A stretch of 18,084 nt of DNA from Massilia sp. (GCA_028291845.1 JAQGNM010000073.1:1-18084), one strand, 5' to 3'; counted from the stretch's first letter, positions 8,178 to 15,393 are shown. Made by a program: numbers and translations. The notes: generated from the sequence alone by a model not told the origin.

Positions 8178-8200
8178 ATTAACGGTTAATATCAATTAAC
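8178..8200. promoter_or_regulatory. Triple ATTAAC/GTTAAT half-sites, candidate operator
   Basis: Three copies of one hexamer occur in alternating orientation: ATTAAC (8178-8183), GTTAAT (8185-8190) and ATTAAC (8195-8200). Adjacent copies form two overlapping palindromes with spacers of 1 and 4 bp. The AT-rich block is conspicuous in this GC-rich sequence and lies 28 bp before the start of the ferritin-like gene. It is placed where an operator or promoter should be; no binding protein can be named. Confidence 0.4.
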
Positions 8201-8227
8201 TACTCAAACCATTGCCCGCGCGCCGCC

Positions 8228-9475
8228 ATGCCATCGACCACCGTCACCTCCCGCGAACACCTGCTGCACATGCTGGCCGAAGCGGCCGAGCTCGAACACA
8301 ATCTGCTGTGCAGCTATCTGTATGCCGCCTTCAGTCTCAAGCGCGGGCTCGACGAGGACTTGCTGCCCGATGAACTCGATGCCGTCCAGCGCTGGCGCGA
8401 CACCATCATGCACGTCTGCATGGAAGAAATGGCGCACCTGGCGCAGGTGGCCAACCTGATGGTGGCGGTCGGTTCACGGCCCCATTTCGACCGTCCGAAC
8501 CTGCCCGTCGCTGCCGGCTACCACCCGGCCAGCATCCAGGTGGCATTGGCGCCGTTCGACCTGGACACGCTCGAGCATTTCATTTTTCTCGAGCGCCCGG
8601 CCGACTCCAGCTTGCGCGACCCCGCCCCATTCGAGCACATCGCCGAAGCGCCCGAGAGAACGGCGGCGGGCGGCGTGCTCATGCCCAGCGCCCCCGAATA
8701 CGCCACCATCGGCGCCTTCTACGACATGCTCACCGAGGGTCTCGCGGCGCTGTGCGACCAACTGGGCGAATCGCGCCTGTTCATCGGTCCCGCCGCCAAC
8801 CAGCTGCGTCCCGACGAGATCGGCATCGACGAGCTGTCCGTGGTCACCGACCTGCGCAGTGCGCAGCAGGCGCTGCACCTGATCATCGTGCAGGGAGAAG
8901 GCGCGCCCGGTGCGACGGACGAATCGCATTTCAAGGCATTCATGGGAATCAAGGAGGAGTATCAGCGGCTGCAGGCGGCGCGGCCGGCCTTTCATCCCAG
9001 CCGCGACGTCGCCCGCAACCCCGTCATGCGCGCCCCGCTGGCCGACGAGCGCGTGCACATTACCGCGCCTGCCGCCACAGCCGTGCTTGACGCCGCCAAT
9101 GCCGCCTACGCGCTGATGCTGCGCGCGCTCGGCGCCGTCTACGATACCGGCGCCGACTGCCCGCAGCGACGCCAGGCGCTGCTCGGCTGCGCCACCGGCA
9201 TGATGGCTTTGCTGGCGCGGCTGTCCGAACGCCTGACCACCCTGCCGGCCGACGCCGGCGACGGCGTGCGCGCCGGCGTCAGTTTTACCGTGCTGCGCAG
9301 TACCGAGGGCTGGACGCCCGGCGTCGACAGCGCCGCCCTCGTCCTCGAGCAATTGGCCTCGATCAGGGCGCAATTGCCGCGGCTGGAAATGGACACCGCC
9401 GTGCTCGCCAAGGTCGATGCGCTGATCGCACGCCTGGCCGAGGCCAGTGACGCCGTGGAGGAAAACGCCAGCTGA
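8228..9475 (+). CDS. Ferritin-like domain protein, VioB/RebD-type
   Basis: A 415-residue protein whose N-terminal half matches the ferritin-like domain found in the imine-dimer synthases VioB, RebD and StaD and in many orphan proteins. Visible helical-bundle metal-ligand candidates are Glu23 in AELEHNLLCSYLYAAF, Glu66/Glu67 and His70 in MEEMAHLAQVANLM, Glu224 in VQGEG and His234 in DESHFKAF. These are the same landmarks as in the VioB C-terminal domain. Those enzymes couple two imines made by a partner amino-acid oxidase; no VioA/RebO-type oxidase or other violacein or rebeccamycin gene is present here. Residues about 255-415 are a mostly helical extension. The ATG at 8228 has no recognisable ribosome site, and no ATG, GTG or TTG lies upstream before the in-frame stop at 8180. 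The gene is alone on its strand, after a terminator and convergent with the next gene. Domain call firm, activity unknown. Confidence 0.85.
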   Translation: MPSTTVTSREHLLHMLAEAAELEHNLLCSYLYAAFSLKRGLDEDLLPDELDAVQRWRDTIMHVCMEEMAHLAQVANLMVAVGSRPHFDRPNLPVAAGYHPASIQVALAPFDLDTLEHFIFLERPADSSLRDPAPFEHIAEAPERTAAGGVLMPSAPEYATIGAFYDMLTEGLAALCDQLGESRLFIGPAANQLRPDEIGIDELSVVTDLRSAQQALHLIIVQGEGAPGATDESHFKAFMGIKEEYQRLQAARPAFHPSRDVARNPVMRAPLADERVHITAPAATAVLDAANAAYALMLRALGAVYDTGADCPQRRQALLGCATGMMALLARLSERLTTLPADAGDGVRAGVSFTVLRSTEGWTPGVDSAALVLEQLASIRAQLPRLEMDTAVLAKVDALIARLAEASDAVEENAS

Positions 9476-9702
9476 TTTTGGCGCAGCCTCATTGAGCGGC
9501 GGCAGAGCGCATTGTGCCTCGTGCGCCAGGCCATCACAGTGTTGCGGACGCTGCCAGAAACTCCAACCATGCGCTTCTTGCGCAATTTTTCGATCAATTC
9601 GTTTGCAGGCAATTCGCTGCCGTCTTGACGCCGGCGCCGCACGGGGCGGTGATATCGAATGGATATCAATCCGGCGATATCGGTCGCAAAACATATCACA
9701 GC
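9476..9702. other. Convergent intergenic region with GATATC cluster
   Basis: This 227-bp stretch lies between two convergent stop codons. Three GATATC palindromes occur at 9651-9656, 9662-9667 and 9676-9681. On the minus strand a frame beginning with GTG at 9699 reads a protein-like stretch with DGSELPANELIEKLRKKRM and GVSGSVRNTVMAWRTRHNAL, but it then runs antisense into the ferritin-like gene and I match it to no family. It may be a gene remnant. No convincing terminator is visible. Confidence 0.3.
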
Positions 9703-10017
9703 TTATTCGCCCTCGCGCAGCCGCTTGAACACCGCGCGCATGTCGGCCCGCACCGCGGCTACCTGTTCGCTATTGAGCTCGGGCGCGTCGAAGCGGGCAT
9801 CGACCGGGTCGATGCCGACCAACAGCGCTTCCTGCGTCGGCACATAGCCGAAACGCGCCAGCTCGGCAAACACGGACTGAGTGATTTCGATCAGCTCGAC
9901 CGGCATGTCGCCGCGGCGGGCATCGCTGGTGGCGAGAAAATCGCTGATGGGCTGGAGCAGCTCGCGGTAATGGCGTTCTTCCAGGCTGGTAGCAATCCGA
10001 AATGTTCTCTCGCCCAT
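9703..10017 (-). CDS. Hypothetical protein, 104 aa
   Basis: I do not recognise the family. The protein is soluble, acidic and apparently helical, with no signal peptide, cysteine motif or membrane segment. Features that can be read are an N-terminal RTFRIATSLEERHYRELLQP, a central PVELIEITQSVFAELARFGY and a C-terminal helix LNSEQVAAVRADMRAVFKRL. Balanced composition and GC-rich third codon positions argue that it is real. A GGGAG ribosome site lies six bases before the ATG at 10017. It converges with the ferritin-like gene and has no obvious operon partner, although a GTG-started frame begins three bases after its stop codon. Confidence 0.7.
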   Translation of the reverse strand: MGERTFRIATSLEERHYRELLQPISDFLATSDARRGDMPVELIEITQSVFAELARFGYVPTQEALLVGIDPVDARFDAPELNSEQVAAVRADMRAVFKRLREGE

Positions 10018-10254
10018 GATGGCTCCCGCGCCGCCACCGGCCCCGCGGCCGGCACAGCATATGGGTGGTATCGGGCGGCCTGATGCCGCTTGTGTGTACG
10101 ACCTGCACGAGCAGCGCGAGTGCGATCACGATGTTTGAGCTAACGCAAACAACGCAATAGAGGGCGGCGGCGCCCTGCGCACAGGAGGTGGCAGGACGCC
10201 TGAGATGGAGCGCCTGTGTTACTTTGCGTCTTTCTTTAATAAACGGAGCGCGAC

Positions 10255-10365
10255 ATGACGAAGGCACAGGACAGCAAGAAGGAAACCAAGAAGGAACCGG
10301 CGAAAACCACCAAGGAAAAGAAAGCTGCCAAGAAAGAGAAGCAGGAACAGCGCGCGCGCCAGTAA
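10255..10365 (+). CDS. Lysine-rich 36-aa microprotein
   Basis: A small open frame reading MTKAQDSKKETKKEP at its start and KEKKAAKKEKQEQRARQ at its end. It is made almost only of Lys, Glu, Ala, Gln and Thr, with roughly one third lysine, and should be a highly charged, disordered or helical peptide able to bind nucleic acid or another polyanion. A CGGAG ribosome site sits six bases before the ATG. The consistent use of AAG/GAA/CAG-type codons suggests real coding rather than chance. Similar lysine-rich orphan peptides are common in this group of bacteria, with unknown roles. A 12-bp tandem repeat starts 24 bp after its stop codon. Confidence 0.6.
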   Translation: MTKAQDSKKETKKEPAKTTKEKKAAKKEKQEQRARQ

Positions 10366-10389
10366 GCATCACGGGCGCCGTCCTCAGGT

Positions 10390-10461
10390 TTTATATGAGC
10401 CTTTATTTGGACCTTTATATGGACCTTTATATGGACCTTTATATGGGCCCTCACATGGGCC
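10390..10461. repeat. 12-bp tandem repeat, six copies
   Basis: Six consecutive dodecamers based on TTTATATGGACC occupy 10390-10461. Units 3 and 4 are identical; units 1, 2 and 5 each differ at one position, and unit 6 at three. The AT-rich block stands out from its surroundings. Read on the plus strand it would encode a repeating Met-Asp-Leu-Tyr tetrapeptide within a longer open frame that otherwise does not look coding. Confidence 0.85.
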
Positions 10462-10864
10462 GGCCAGCGCCAGCTTGCGCGCCAGCGTTGTTGCCGCTGC
10501 CCGTTTGATAGCGGGCAGCGCACACGCGCATCGCGGCGCCGCCTGCGCAGCGGCGACATCGCCCAGCCTGCACCCGCTGGCGCAGCCGGTCAGCTGCGCC
10601 AGTATGTTCGACGAATCGTGCAGCAACGCCGCCGCAACGGCCACCTGCACCAGCGCCGCGCTCTGCTGCCTCCATTGTCCATCTGCGCACCGATGGAAAA
10701 AATGTCGAACCCACACGACGTGGCACGTGGCAGGATGCGCCCACTCACCTCTTGAAATCAGCCAAGCGCTTGCAAGGCATTTGGAAACCGACGTGATACA
10801 TGCTCGTCGTGCCGAATCCAGGGCGTTTGCTTCATGGGTAGAGCGTCGCCAGTACGCGCCACCC
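10462..10864. other. No confident gene; inverted repeat at 10495-10520
   Basis: About 400 bp without a supportable gene. Frames are open on both strands because of the high GC content, but none has a ribosome site plus convincing composition. A perfect 9-bp inverted repeat (CGCTGCCCG at 10495-10503, CGGGCAGCG at 10512-10520, 8-nt loop) could fold in RNA but lacks a T-run on either side, so I do not call it a terminator. Confidence 0.5.
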
Positions 10865-11167
10865 TCACCTGCCCATGGTCACCCCCGCCCCTACCCCGGA
10901 CCCGCGCCCCCACCGTCCCCAGTTGCCCCAGCTGCCGAAAATCGACGTCGAAACGCCGCCGCGGCCGACCGCGTTTTTGGCGGCCAGCTGCACCACGCAA
11001 TTGCGCCATGGATCGGACCGCACCGCATAGCCCAGCTTTTCGCAAGCCGGGCCGAACTCGACGATCATCTGGTCCATCTCGGCCTGCTGTTTTTGAGCAC
11101 GTTCCTGCGGCGTGCTGCAGCCGCACAAGGTCAGAAGGACGCTGGCCAGCAGAATCGCGCTACGCAT
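10865..11167 (-). CDS. Small lipoprotein with Gly/Trp-rich tail
   Basis: A 100-residue predicted lipoprotein. The signal peptide MRSAILLASVLLTLCGC ends in a lipobox (LCGC) with the lipidated Cys17. The mature part begins with a Gln/Glu-rich helix (TPQERAQKQQAEMDQMI), followed by EFGPACEKLGYAVRSDPWRNCVVQLAAK, in which Cys42 and Cys57 could form a disulfide. The last 30 residues are a low-complexity tail rich in Gly, Trp, Arg and Ser (SWGNWGRWGRG). The ACEKLGY...WRNC arrangement recurs in small betaproteobacterial lipoproteins of unknown role. The frame is open 29 codons further upstream, but the ATG at 11167 has GGGAG seven bases before it and starts the signal peptide. It stands alone on its strand. 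Confidence 0.82.
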   Translation of the reverse strand: MRSAILLASVLLTLCGCSTPQERAQKQQAEMDQMIVEFGPACEKLGYAVRSDPWRNCVVQLAAKNAVGRGGVSTSIFGSWGNWGRWGRGSGVGAGVTMGR

Positions 11168-11376
11168 GTCGATACTCCCGCCGTGGATCGATTGATCAAG
11201 CTTAGGCTGCGTACCTCGCCGCTTGATGACGCAGCTCAATCGGATCGCACACACTGTCTCGACACGCGCAATACCCAGTGGGCAAATGCGAGTACACGCT
11301 AGCGGCGGCTCTTCACAGGATGGCCTGAGCTTGCCCGCACCCGCTCAGCGGCCCCGCATCACCCCGCAGCGCGCCC

Positions 11377-12222
11377 TCAAGACGGCAGCTCGATCACCAG
11401 ATTGGGACGAAACGCCTCCTGCTCGCCCTTGCTCAGATAGCCGAGCGGATTGGCCACGACCCGGCATGCCCAGGGCGACTGGCCATCCGCCTGCCGGCCC
11501 TCGACGACGTAATCGTTCATGCAGTGCAGGTGACCATGCATCCAGATATCGGCCAGGGGGAACAGCGCATCGAGCGCATTGCAAAATCCTGCCGTGCCTG
11601 CACTGAGCCCGTAGCGCGGATCGGCGCTGAGCAGGCTGGGCGCGAAGTGGGTGACCACCACCGTGGCGCCGTCGAACGGCACAGCCAGCGCTTCGCGCAG
11701 CCAGGCCTGGCAATCGAGCGACATGGCGCGCAAATCCTCGGCCAGCACCGGTGCGCCGTTCTTCAAGGTGGTGTTCTTGCTGAGGTAATAATTGGCCGCC
11801 CTGAACGCCTTGTGCAAGGCTTTCAGTTGGGCCGCCTCGCCGTGCTCGCGTTGCGCCAGCGCCTCGAAGTCGCTCCACAGGGTGGTGCCGAGAAAGCGCA
11901 CCGGTCCGGCCGTGAAGACCGCGCGGTCGAGCCAGACGATGCCGAGCCGCTCGCAGGTGGCGCGCAAGCGGGCGTATGCCCCGTCGAATTCGAGCGCATC
12001 GAATTCGTGGTTGCCGGGCACGTACAGCACGGTGGAACAGGAAGCGCCCGCGCGCAAGGGGGAAAACCGCTCGAGGCCGAAGTCGGCGCCGTGCAGGCGG
12101 CTGCCGCTCTGGTAGGAGCCGATGTCGCCGGCGAGGACGACGACATCGACGCCGGGCTCGAAATGGGGCTGAAAATCGGGGTAGCGTTCGAGGTGCAGGT
12201 CGGAGAAGAGCTGGATGCGCAT
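11377..12222 (-). CDS. Calcineurin-like metallophosphoesterase
   Basis: A 281-residue cytoplasmic enzyme of the calcineurin-like phosphoesterase superfamily, which hydrolyses phosphomono- or diesters with two metal ions. All motifs appear in order: DLH (Asp8, His10), GD (Gly32-Asp33), GNHE (70-73), His192 in VVTHFAPS, and GHLH (230-233). Inserted helices at about 120-180 are typical of the stand-alone bacterial type. There is no signal peptide, so it acts inside the cell. The ATG at 12222 begins exactly at the first conserved strand (MRIQLFSDLHLE); the frame is open further upstream but that part is arginine-rich and lies antisense to the GST gene. The preceding GGGTGG is only a fair ribosome site. 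Upstream on the same strand, 55 bp away, is a glutathione S-transferase, so joint transcription is possible. The substrate cannot be told. Confidence 0.9.
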   Translation of the reverse strand: MRIQLFSDLHLERYPDFQPHFEPGVDVVVLAGDIGSYQSGSRLHGADFGLERFSPLRAGASCSTVLYVPGNHEFDALEFDGAYARLRATCERLGIVWLDRAVFTAGPVRFLGTTLWSDFEALAQREHGEAAQLKALHKAFRAANYYLSKNTTLKNGAPVLAEDLRAMSLDCQAWLREALAVPFDGATVVVTHFAPSLLSADPRYGLSAGTAGFCNALDALFPLADIWMHGHLHCMNDYVVEGRQADGQSPWACRVVANPLGYLSKGEQEAFRPNLVIELPS

Positions 12223-12277
12223 ATCCACCCAGTATATAAGAGTTCCCGCTACGAGTTGCGGCGCCTGGCCCGGCTGC

Positions 12278-12928
12278 TCAGCCGGGCGCCTTGGGGAGGT
12301 TGACCGCCAGCTGCGCCGCGAACGCGCGCTGGTAGGCCGGGCGCGCCTCGCCGCGCGCCACATAAGCGGCCAGATTGGCAAACTCGTCGAGAATGCCGGA
12401 AGAGCGCAAGCGCAGCAGCACCGACACCATCATCAGGTCGCCCGCGCTGAAGCCGCCGTCGAGCCACTCGGCCTCGCCCAGCCGCGCGGCCAGTTGCCGC
12501 AGCCGGTCGCGTACGCGTTGTTGCACCAGCGGCAGGCGCGCCGCCGCCCACGGCTGGTCGCGTTCGAGCAGCTTGGCGTTGCTCAGTTCCAGGATCGGCG
12601 GTTCGATGGTATTGAGGGCGGCAAACAGCCAGCTGATGGCGCGCCCCCGCGCAGTCGGATCGGCCGGCAGCAGACCGGGGAAATGGCTGGCCAGGTGCAG
12701 CACGATGGCGCCCGTTTCGAACAGCACCAGCTGGCCATCCTCGAAAGTGGGGATCTGGCCGAACGGATGCAGCGCCAGGTGGGCCGGCTCCTTCATCGCC
12801 CGCCACGGCACCAGCCGCACGGCGTAGGGCTGATGCACTTCTTCCAGCGCCCAGCGTACCCGCGTGTCGCGCGCCAGGCCCTTGCCGCCGTCCGGCGAAT
12901 GATCAAAAGCGGTAATGGTGATGGTCAT
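12278..12928 (-). CDS. Glutathione S-transferase family protein
   Basis: A 216-residue cytosolic GST-like protein. The thioredoxin-like N-terminal domain (1-84) contains the cis-proline motif FGQIPTFED (Pro60) and the glutathione-binding ETGAIVLHLA (71-80), in which the usual Glu-Ser is Glu-Thr. The all-helical C-terminal domain covers about 92-210 and has the folding motif WLDGGFSAGDLMM, with the N-capping Ser and Asp of the family. No N-terminal catalytic Ser or Cys is obvious beside Ser11. The longer frame to 13066 is rejected because the ATG at 12928 has AGGAG eight bases upstream and starts the first beta strand. Its neighbours are a phosphoesterase downstream and an EthD-family protein upstream on the same strand; no shared pathway is evident. 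Likely detoxification or stress defence, substrate unknown. Confidence 0.92.
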   Translation of the reverse strand: MTITITAFDHSPDGGKGLARDTRVRWALEEVHQPYAVRLVPWRAMKEPAHLALHPFGQIPTFEDGQLVLFETGAIVLHLASHFPGLLPADPTARGRAISWLFAALNTIEPPILELSNAKLLERDQPWAAARLPLVQQRVRDRLRQLAARLGEAEWLDGGFSAGDLMMVSVLLRLRSSGILDEFANLAAYVARGEARPAYQRAFAAQLAVNLPKAPG

Positions 12929-13085
12929 CGCTATTCTCCTGCTGTGCTCAGCGGCATAGCTTAGCATCGGCGCCGGCGACAGTGCGCAATCAGTCCTGCC
13001 TTTGCGTCTTGAGATTTTTTTGACAGGCAGCGCCAGGTGCTTGCCTACGCCGCTTCTCGGCGGCATGCTGCCGTTATATGAAAGG

Positions 13086-13400
13086 CTAGCCGATCAGTAC
13101 TTCGCTGATCTGGATCACCGGCTTTTGATTGGTGTAATTAGGAATGTCCGCCATGATCTCGTCCGTGTGCGGGCCGAAGCCGGCCTGGAAGGTATCGACC
13201 GAATCGCAGAACAAGTGACCCATGGCGATATACGGCGCATTGGCCTGGGGCGAAGTGCCGGGCATGGCGCGGTCGATGGTGTAGGACTTGCAATAGTCGC
13301 CCATCAGCCGCTTGACCATGGGCATGTGGCGGTCGCGGTAATACACCTCGTCGAAACGGGCGTCCGGGCCATTCGGATACATCACGCTCACCTTGATCAT
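13086..13400 (-). CDS. EthD family protein
   Basis: A 104-residue dimeric alpha-beta barrel protein of the EthD family. It begins MIKVSVMYPNGPDARFDEVYY, followed by the family signature RDRHMPMVKRLMGD and an acidic C-terminal region ending PVIQISEVLIG. EthD was named from a Rhodococcus ether-degradation cluster, but most members are general small proteins whose reaction is unknown. The ATG has GAGGAG eight bases upstream. It lies 138 bp after the diguanylate cyclase and 157 bp before the GST gene on the same strand, so it may be transcribed alone. Confidence 0.9.
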   Translation of the reverse strand: MIKVSVMYPNGPDARFDEVYYRDRHMPMVKRLMGDYCKSYTIDRAMPGTSPQANAPYIAMGHLFCDSVDTFQAGFGPHTDEIMADIPNYTNQKPVIQISEVLIG

Positions 13401-13494
13401 TGTCGTCTCCTCGGTTCCCCTGCGGATGCAGGTGAAGCGATGGTGCGCCGATGAGGAGCGCTTGGCAAACGGCGGCGCATACGGTGCGGCCCTT

Positions 13495-13522
13495 GCCGCT
13501 AGCCGCCAGCCGCCAGCCGCTG
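13495..13522. repeat. 7-bp tandem repeat after the diguanylate cyclase gene
   Basis: Four heptamers of the form GCCGCYR/GCCGCCA run from 13495 to 13522 in the gap between the EthD gene and the diguanylate cyclase stop codon. With adjoining GCTGGC/GCCAGC sequence they could fold into alternative hairpins in the minus-strand RNA, but no T-run follows. Confidence 0.6.
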
Positions 13523-13538
13523 GCAGGCTGTCGGGACA

Positions 13539-15230
13539 CTAGCTCACCATGCGCACGCGCGCCACCGGCCGTACGGCCGGCCCGGGGACTCCCGCACAGG
13601 CCTGGCCGCGGCCGGCCGACTTGGCCGCATACAGGCCGCGGTCGGCAGCGTCGAGCAAGTCGGCGACACTGTTGACGCCGTCGGGAACCAGCGCGAAAGC
13701 GCCGGCGCTGATGGTGACGATGCCGCGCTCGCTGGCGGCATGCGGCACCCGCAACGCGGCCACTGCCTCGCACAATTTCTTCGCCACCGCCAGCGCGCCG
13801 GCGCCATCGGTGTTGGGCAGCAGCACGGCGAACTCCTCGCCGCCGAAGCGCGCGCTGATGTCGCCCGGTCGCTGCGACACCTGGGCGATGACGTCGCTGA
13901 CCAGCCGCAGGCAGCCGTCGCCGCCCGGGTGGCCGTATAAATCGTTGTAACGCTTGAAGAAATCGATATCGATCATTACCAGCGCCAGCGAGGTGTTCTC
14001 GCGTGCGGCGCGGGCAAATTCGACATCCATCCGCTCGCCCAGGCAGCGGCGGTTTTTCAGGCCGGTCAGCGCATCGGTGTTGACCAGGCGGTCCAGCTCG
14101 GCGACGGTGCCGCGCAGCCGGGTTTGCAAGCGCTGCATTTCCAGCGCCATGCCGTCGCGAATGATTACTTGGCGCAGCAGGCGCCAGCCGGCGACCGCCA
14201 GGGTCGCCAGCATCGCCAGCAAGGCCGCGCATTCATGCCGGGTATCTTGCCACCAGGGCGCGAAGATGTCTTCGCGCGCCAAGGCCGCCGCTACCACCAG
14301 CGGATAGCGCTCCAGTTTGCGGTAGGCATAAAGGCGTTCGACGCCGTCGAGTTTCGACGCCCGCATGGCACTGCCGGCAGGCGGCCCGTTGCGCAGCAGG
14401 GTAAACACCGGCCCTTGGACGATGCTGGTGCCGATGGCGCCCTCGACGAACGGGCGCCGCGTCACCAGGGTGCCGTCATCGATCGCGATAAACATGGCGC
14501 CGTTGCGGCCCAGGTCGAAGCCCTCGTAGTACTTCTGGAAGTGGGAAATGCGCACCGTCGCCAGCGCCACGCCGGCGAAACTGCCGTCGGCATGTTGCAG
14601 GCGCCGCGACACCGGCAGCACCCACAATCCGGACGAGCGACCAAGGATAGGCGCGCCGACATGCACATCGCGGTCGGCATGGCTCTGGTGGTATTTGAAA
14701 TACAGGCGGTCGCCATCGTTCCTTGCCTTGTCGACGCTCGTCAGCGAGGTGACCACCGAGCGCCCCGTTTCGTCATAGATGAACAGCCCCTGCAGCGCCG
14801 GCGTCTGCGCGACCCGGGTCATCAAATGGCGGTGCAGGCGCGGGAGCGCTGGCGCCGCTGCGCCATCGATTTCTACCCGTTCGACGAATTCCGACAGGAT
14901 CGCCGCAGCCAGGTCGATGCTGGCCGCCGCGTGTTCGGCCGTGGCGCGCACGGCGTTGGCGGTCGCCGCCTCGCCTTCCTCGATCCGATTGGTGTAGGCA
15001 TGGGCGCGGCTCCACGCTTCCACACCGATCAGCAGCACGCCTATCAGCAGCATGAAGCACAGTGCGGGCAGCACGATCGAGCGTTTTTGCCGCTCCAGTC
15101 CGCTCAGGCGCACGTGCGCCTGATCTGCGCCAAGATCGGCGGCGGCGCTGGGGCGCCATGAAAAGGACGCCAGTGAACTCAATCTGCCCAATATATCTCC
15201 TGGAGTGAACGCACTGTGCAAACAGTGCAT
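13539..15230 (-). CDS. Membrane diguanylate cyclase with extracytoplasmic sensor
   Basis: A 563-residue inner-membrane enzyme that should make cyclic di-GMP from two GTP. Transmembrane segments lie at about 51-70 and 333-350, enclosing a periplasmic region (71-330) of dCache type with LFIYDETGRSVVTS and MFIAIDDGTLVTRRPF. A short coiled linker (360-384) leads to the GGDEF domain: NTDALTGLKNRR (384-395), MIDIDFFKRYNDLYGHPGGD (419-438) and active-site GGEEF at 463-467. The inhibitory I-site RPGD (454-457) lies exactly five residues before it, so product feedback is expected. No EAL domain is present. The ATG at 15230 lacks a ribosome site and sits in a hairpin; a TTG at 15191 preceded by AGGAG at five-base spacing is at least as good a start and would shorten the N terminus by 13 residues. 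Function firm, signal unknown. Confidence 0.94.
   Translation of the reverse strand: MHCLHSAFTPGDILGRLSSLASFSWRPSAAADLGADQAHVRLSGLERQKRSIVLPALCFMLLIGVLLIGVEAWSRAHAYTNRIEEGEAATANAVRATAEHAAASIDLAAAILSEFVERVEIDGAAAPALPRLHRHLMTRVAQTPALQGLFIYDETGRSVVTSLTSVDKARNDGDRLYFKYHQSHADRDVHVGAPILGRSSGLWVLPVSRRLQHADGSFAGVALATVRISHFQKYYEGFDLGRNGAMFIAIDDGTLVTRRPFVEGAIGTSIVQGPVFTLLRNGPPAGSAMRASKLDGVERLYAYRKLERYPLVVAAALAREDIFAPWWQDTRHECAALLAMLATLAVAGWRLLRQVIIRDGMALEMQRLQTRLRGTVAELDRLVNTDALTGLKNRRCLGERMDVEFARAARENTSLALVMIDIDFFKRYNDLYGHPGGDGCLRLVSDVIAQVSQRPGDISARFGGEEFAVLLPNTDGAGALAVAKKLCEAVAALRVPHAASERGIVTISAGAFALVPDGVNSVADLLDAADRGLYAAKSAGRGQACAGVPGPAVRPVARVRMVS
15211..15228 (-). promoter_or_regulatory. Perfect hairpin before the likely cyclase ribosome site
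   Basis: GCACTGT and ACAGTGC (15211-15217 and 15222-15228) form a perfect 7-bp dyad with a 4-nt loop. It lies just upstream of the AGGAG that precedes the TTG at 15191, so it could be an operator in DNA or a leader hairpin in mRNA. The alternative ATG at 15230 would be inside its stem. Confidence 0.4.
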
Positions 15231-15371
15231 GGTCTAACCGGGCAGGAATTGGGCGCCAGCACGAAACAGAATAGCATTGGAATTATTTGAGTGCAATATT
15301 TGGTGACAATTACCAACAATAACTTCACCTTTACGCCGGCTCCTGTGGTGCGGACAGCGCACAACAAGGCG

Positions 15372-15393
15372 GCGCCAGACGAGCGCCAGACGA
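15372..15393. repeat. 11-bp direct duplication
   Basis: GCGCCAGACGA occurs twice in direct succession (15372-15382, 15383-15393), followed by a partial third copy GCGCCAG. It is in the non-coding gap between the cyclase start and the stop of the 82-aa gene. Confidence 0.6.

Noticed and set aside
8474..9694. Long minus-strand frame opposite the ferritin-like gene
   Set aside because: Low-quality composition and no family; the plus strand carries clear metal-ligand motifs.
10390..10461. Possible CRISPR array
   Set aside because: Units are 12 bp and contiguous, with no spacers and no cas genes nearby.
13050..13066. Hairpin GCCGC / GCGGC between the EthD and GST genes
   Set aside because: Stem is only five base pairs and no T-run follows in either direction, so it is not called a terminator.
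13138..14232. Long arginine-rich minus-strand frame overlapping the cyclase and EthD genes
   Set aside because: Same strand but another frame than two well-supported proteins; no domain of its own.
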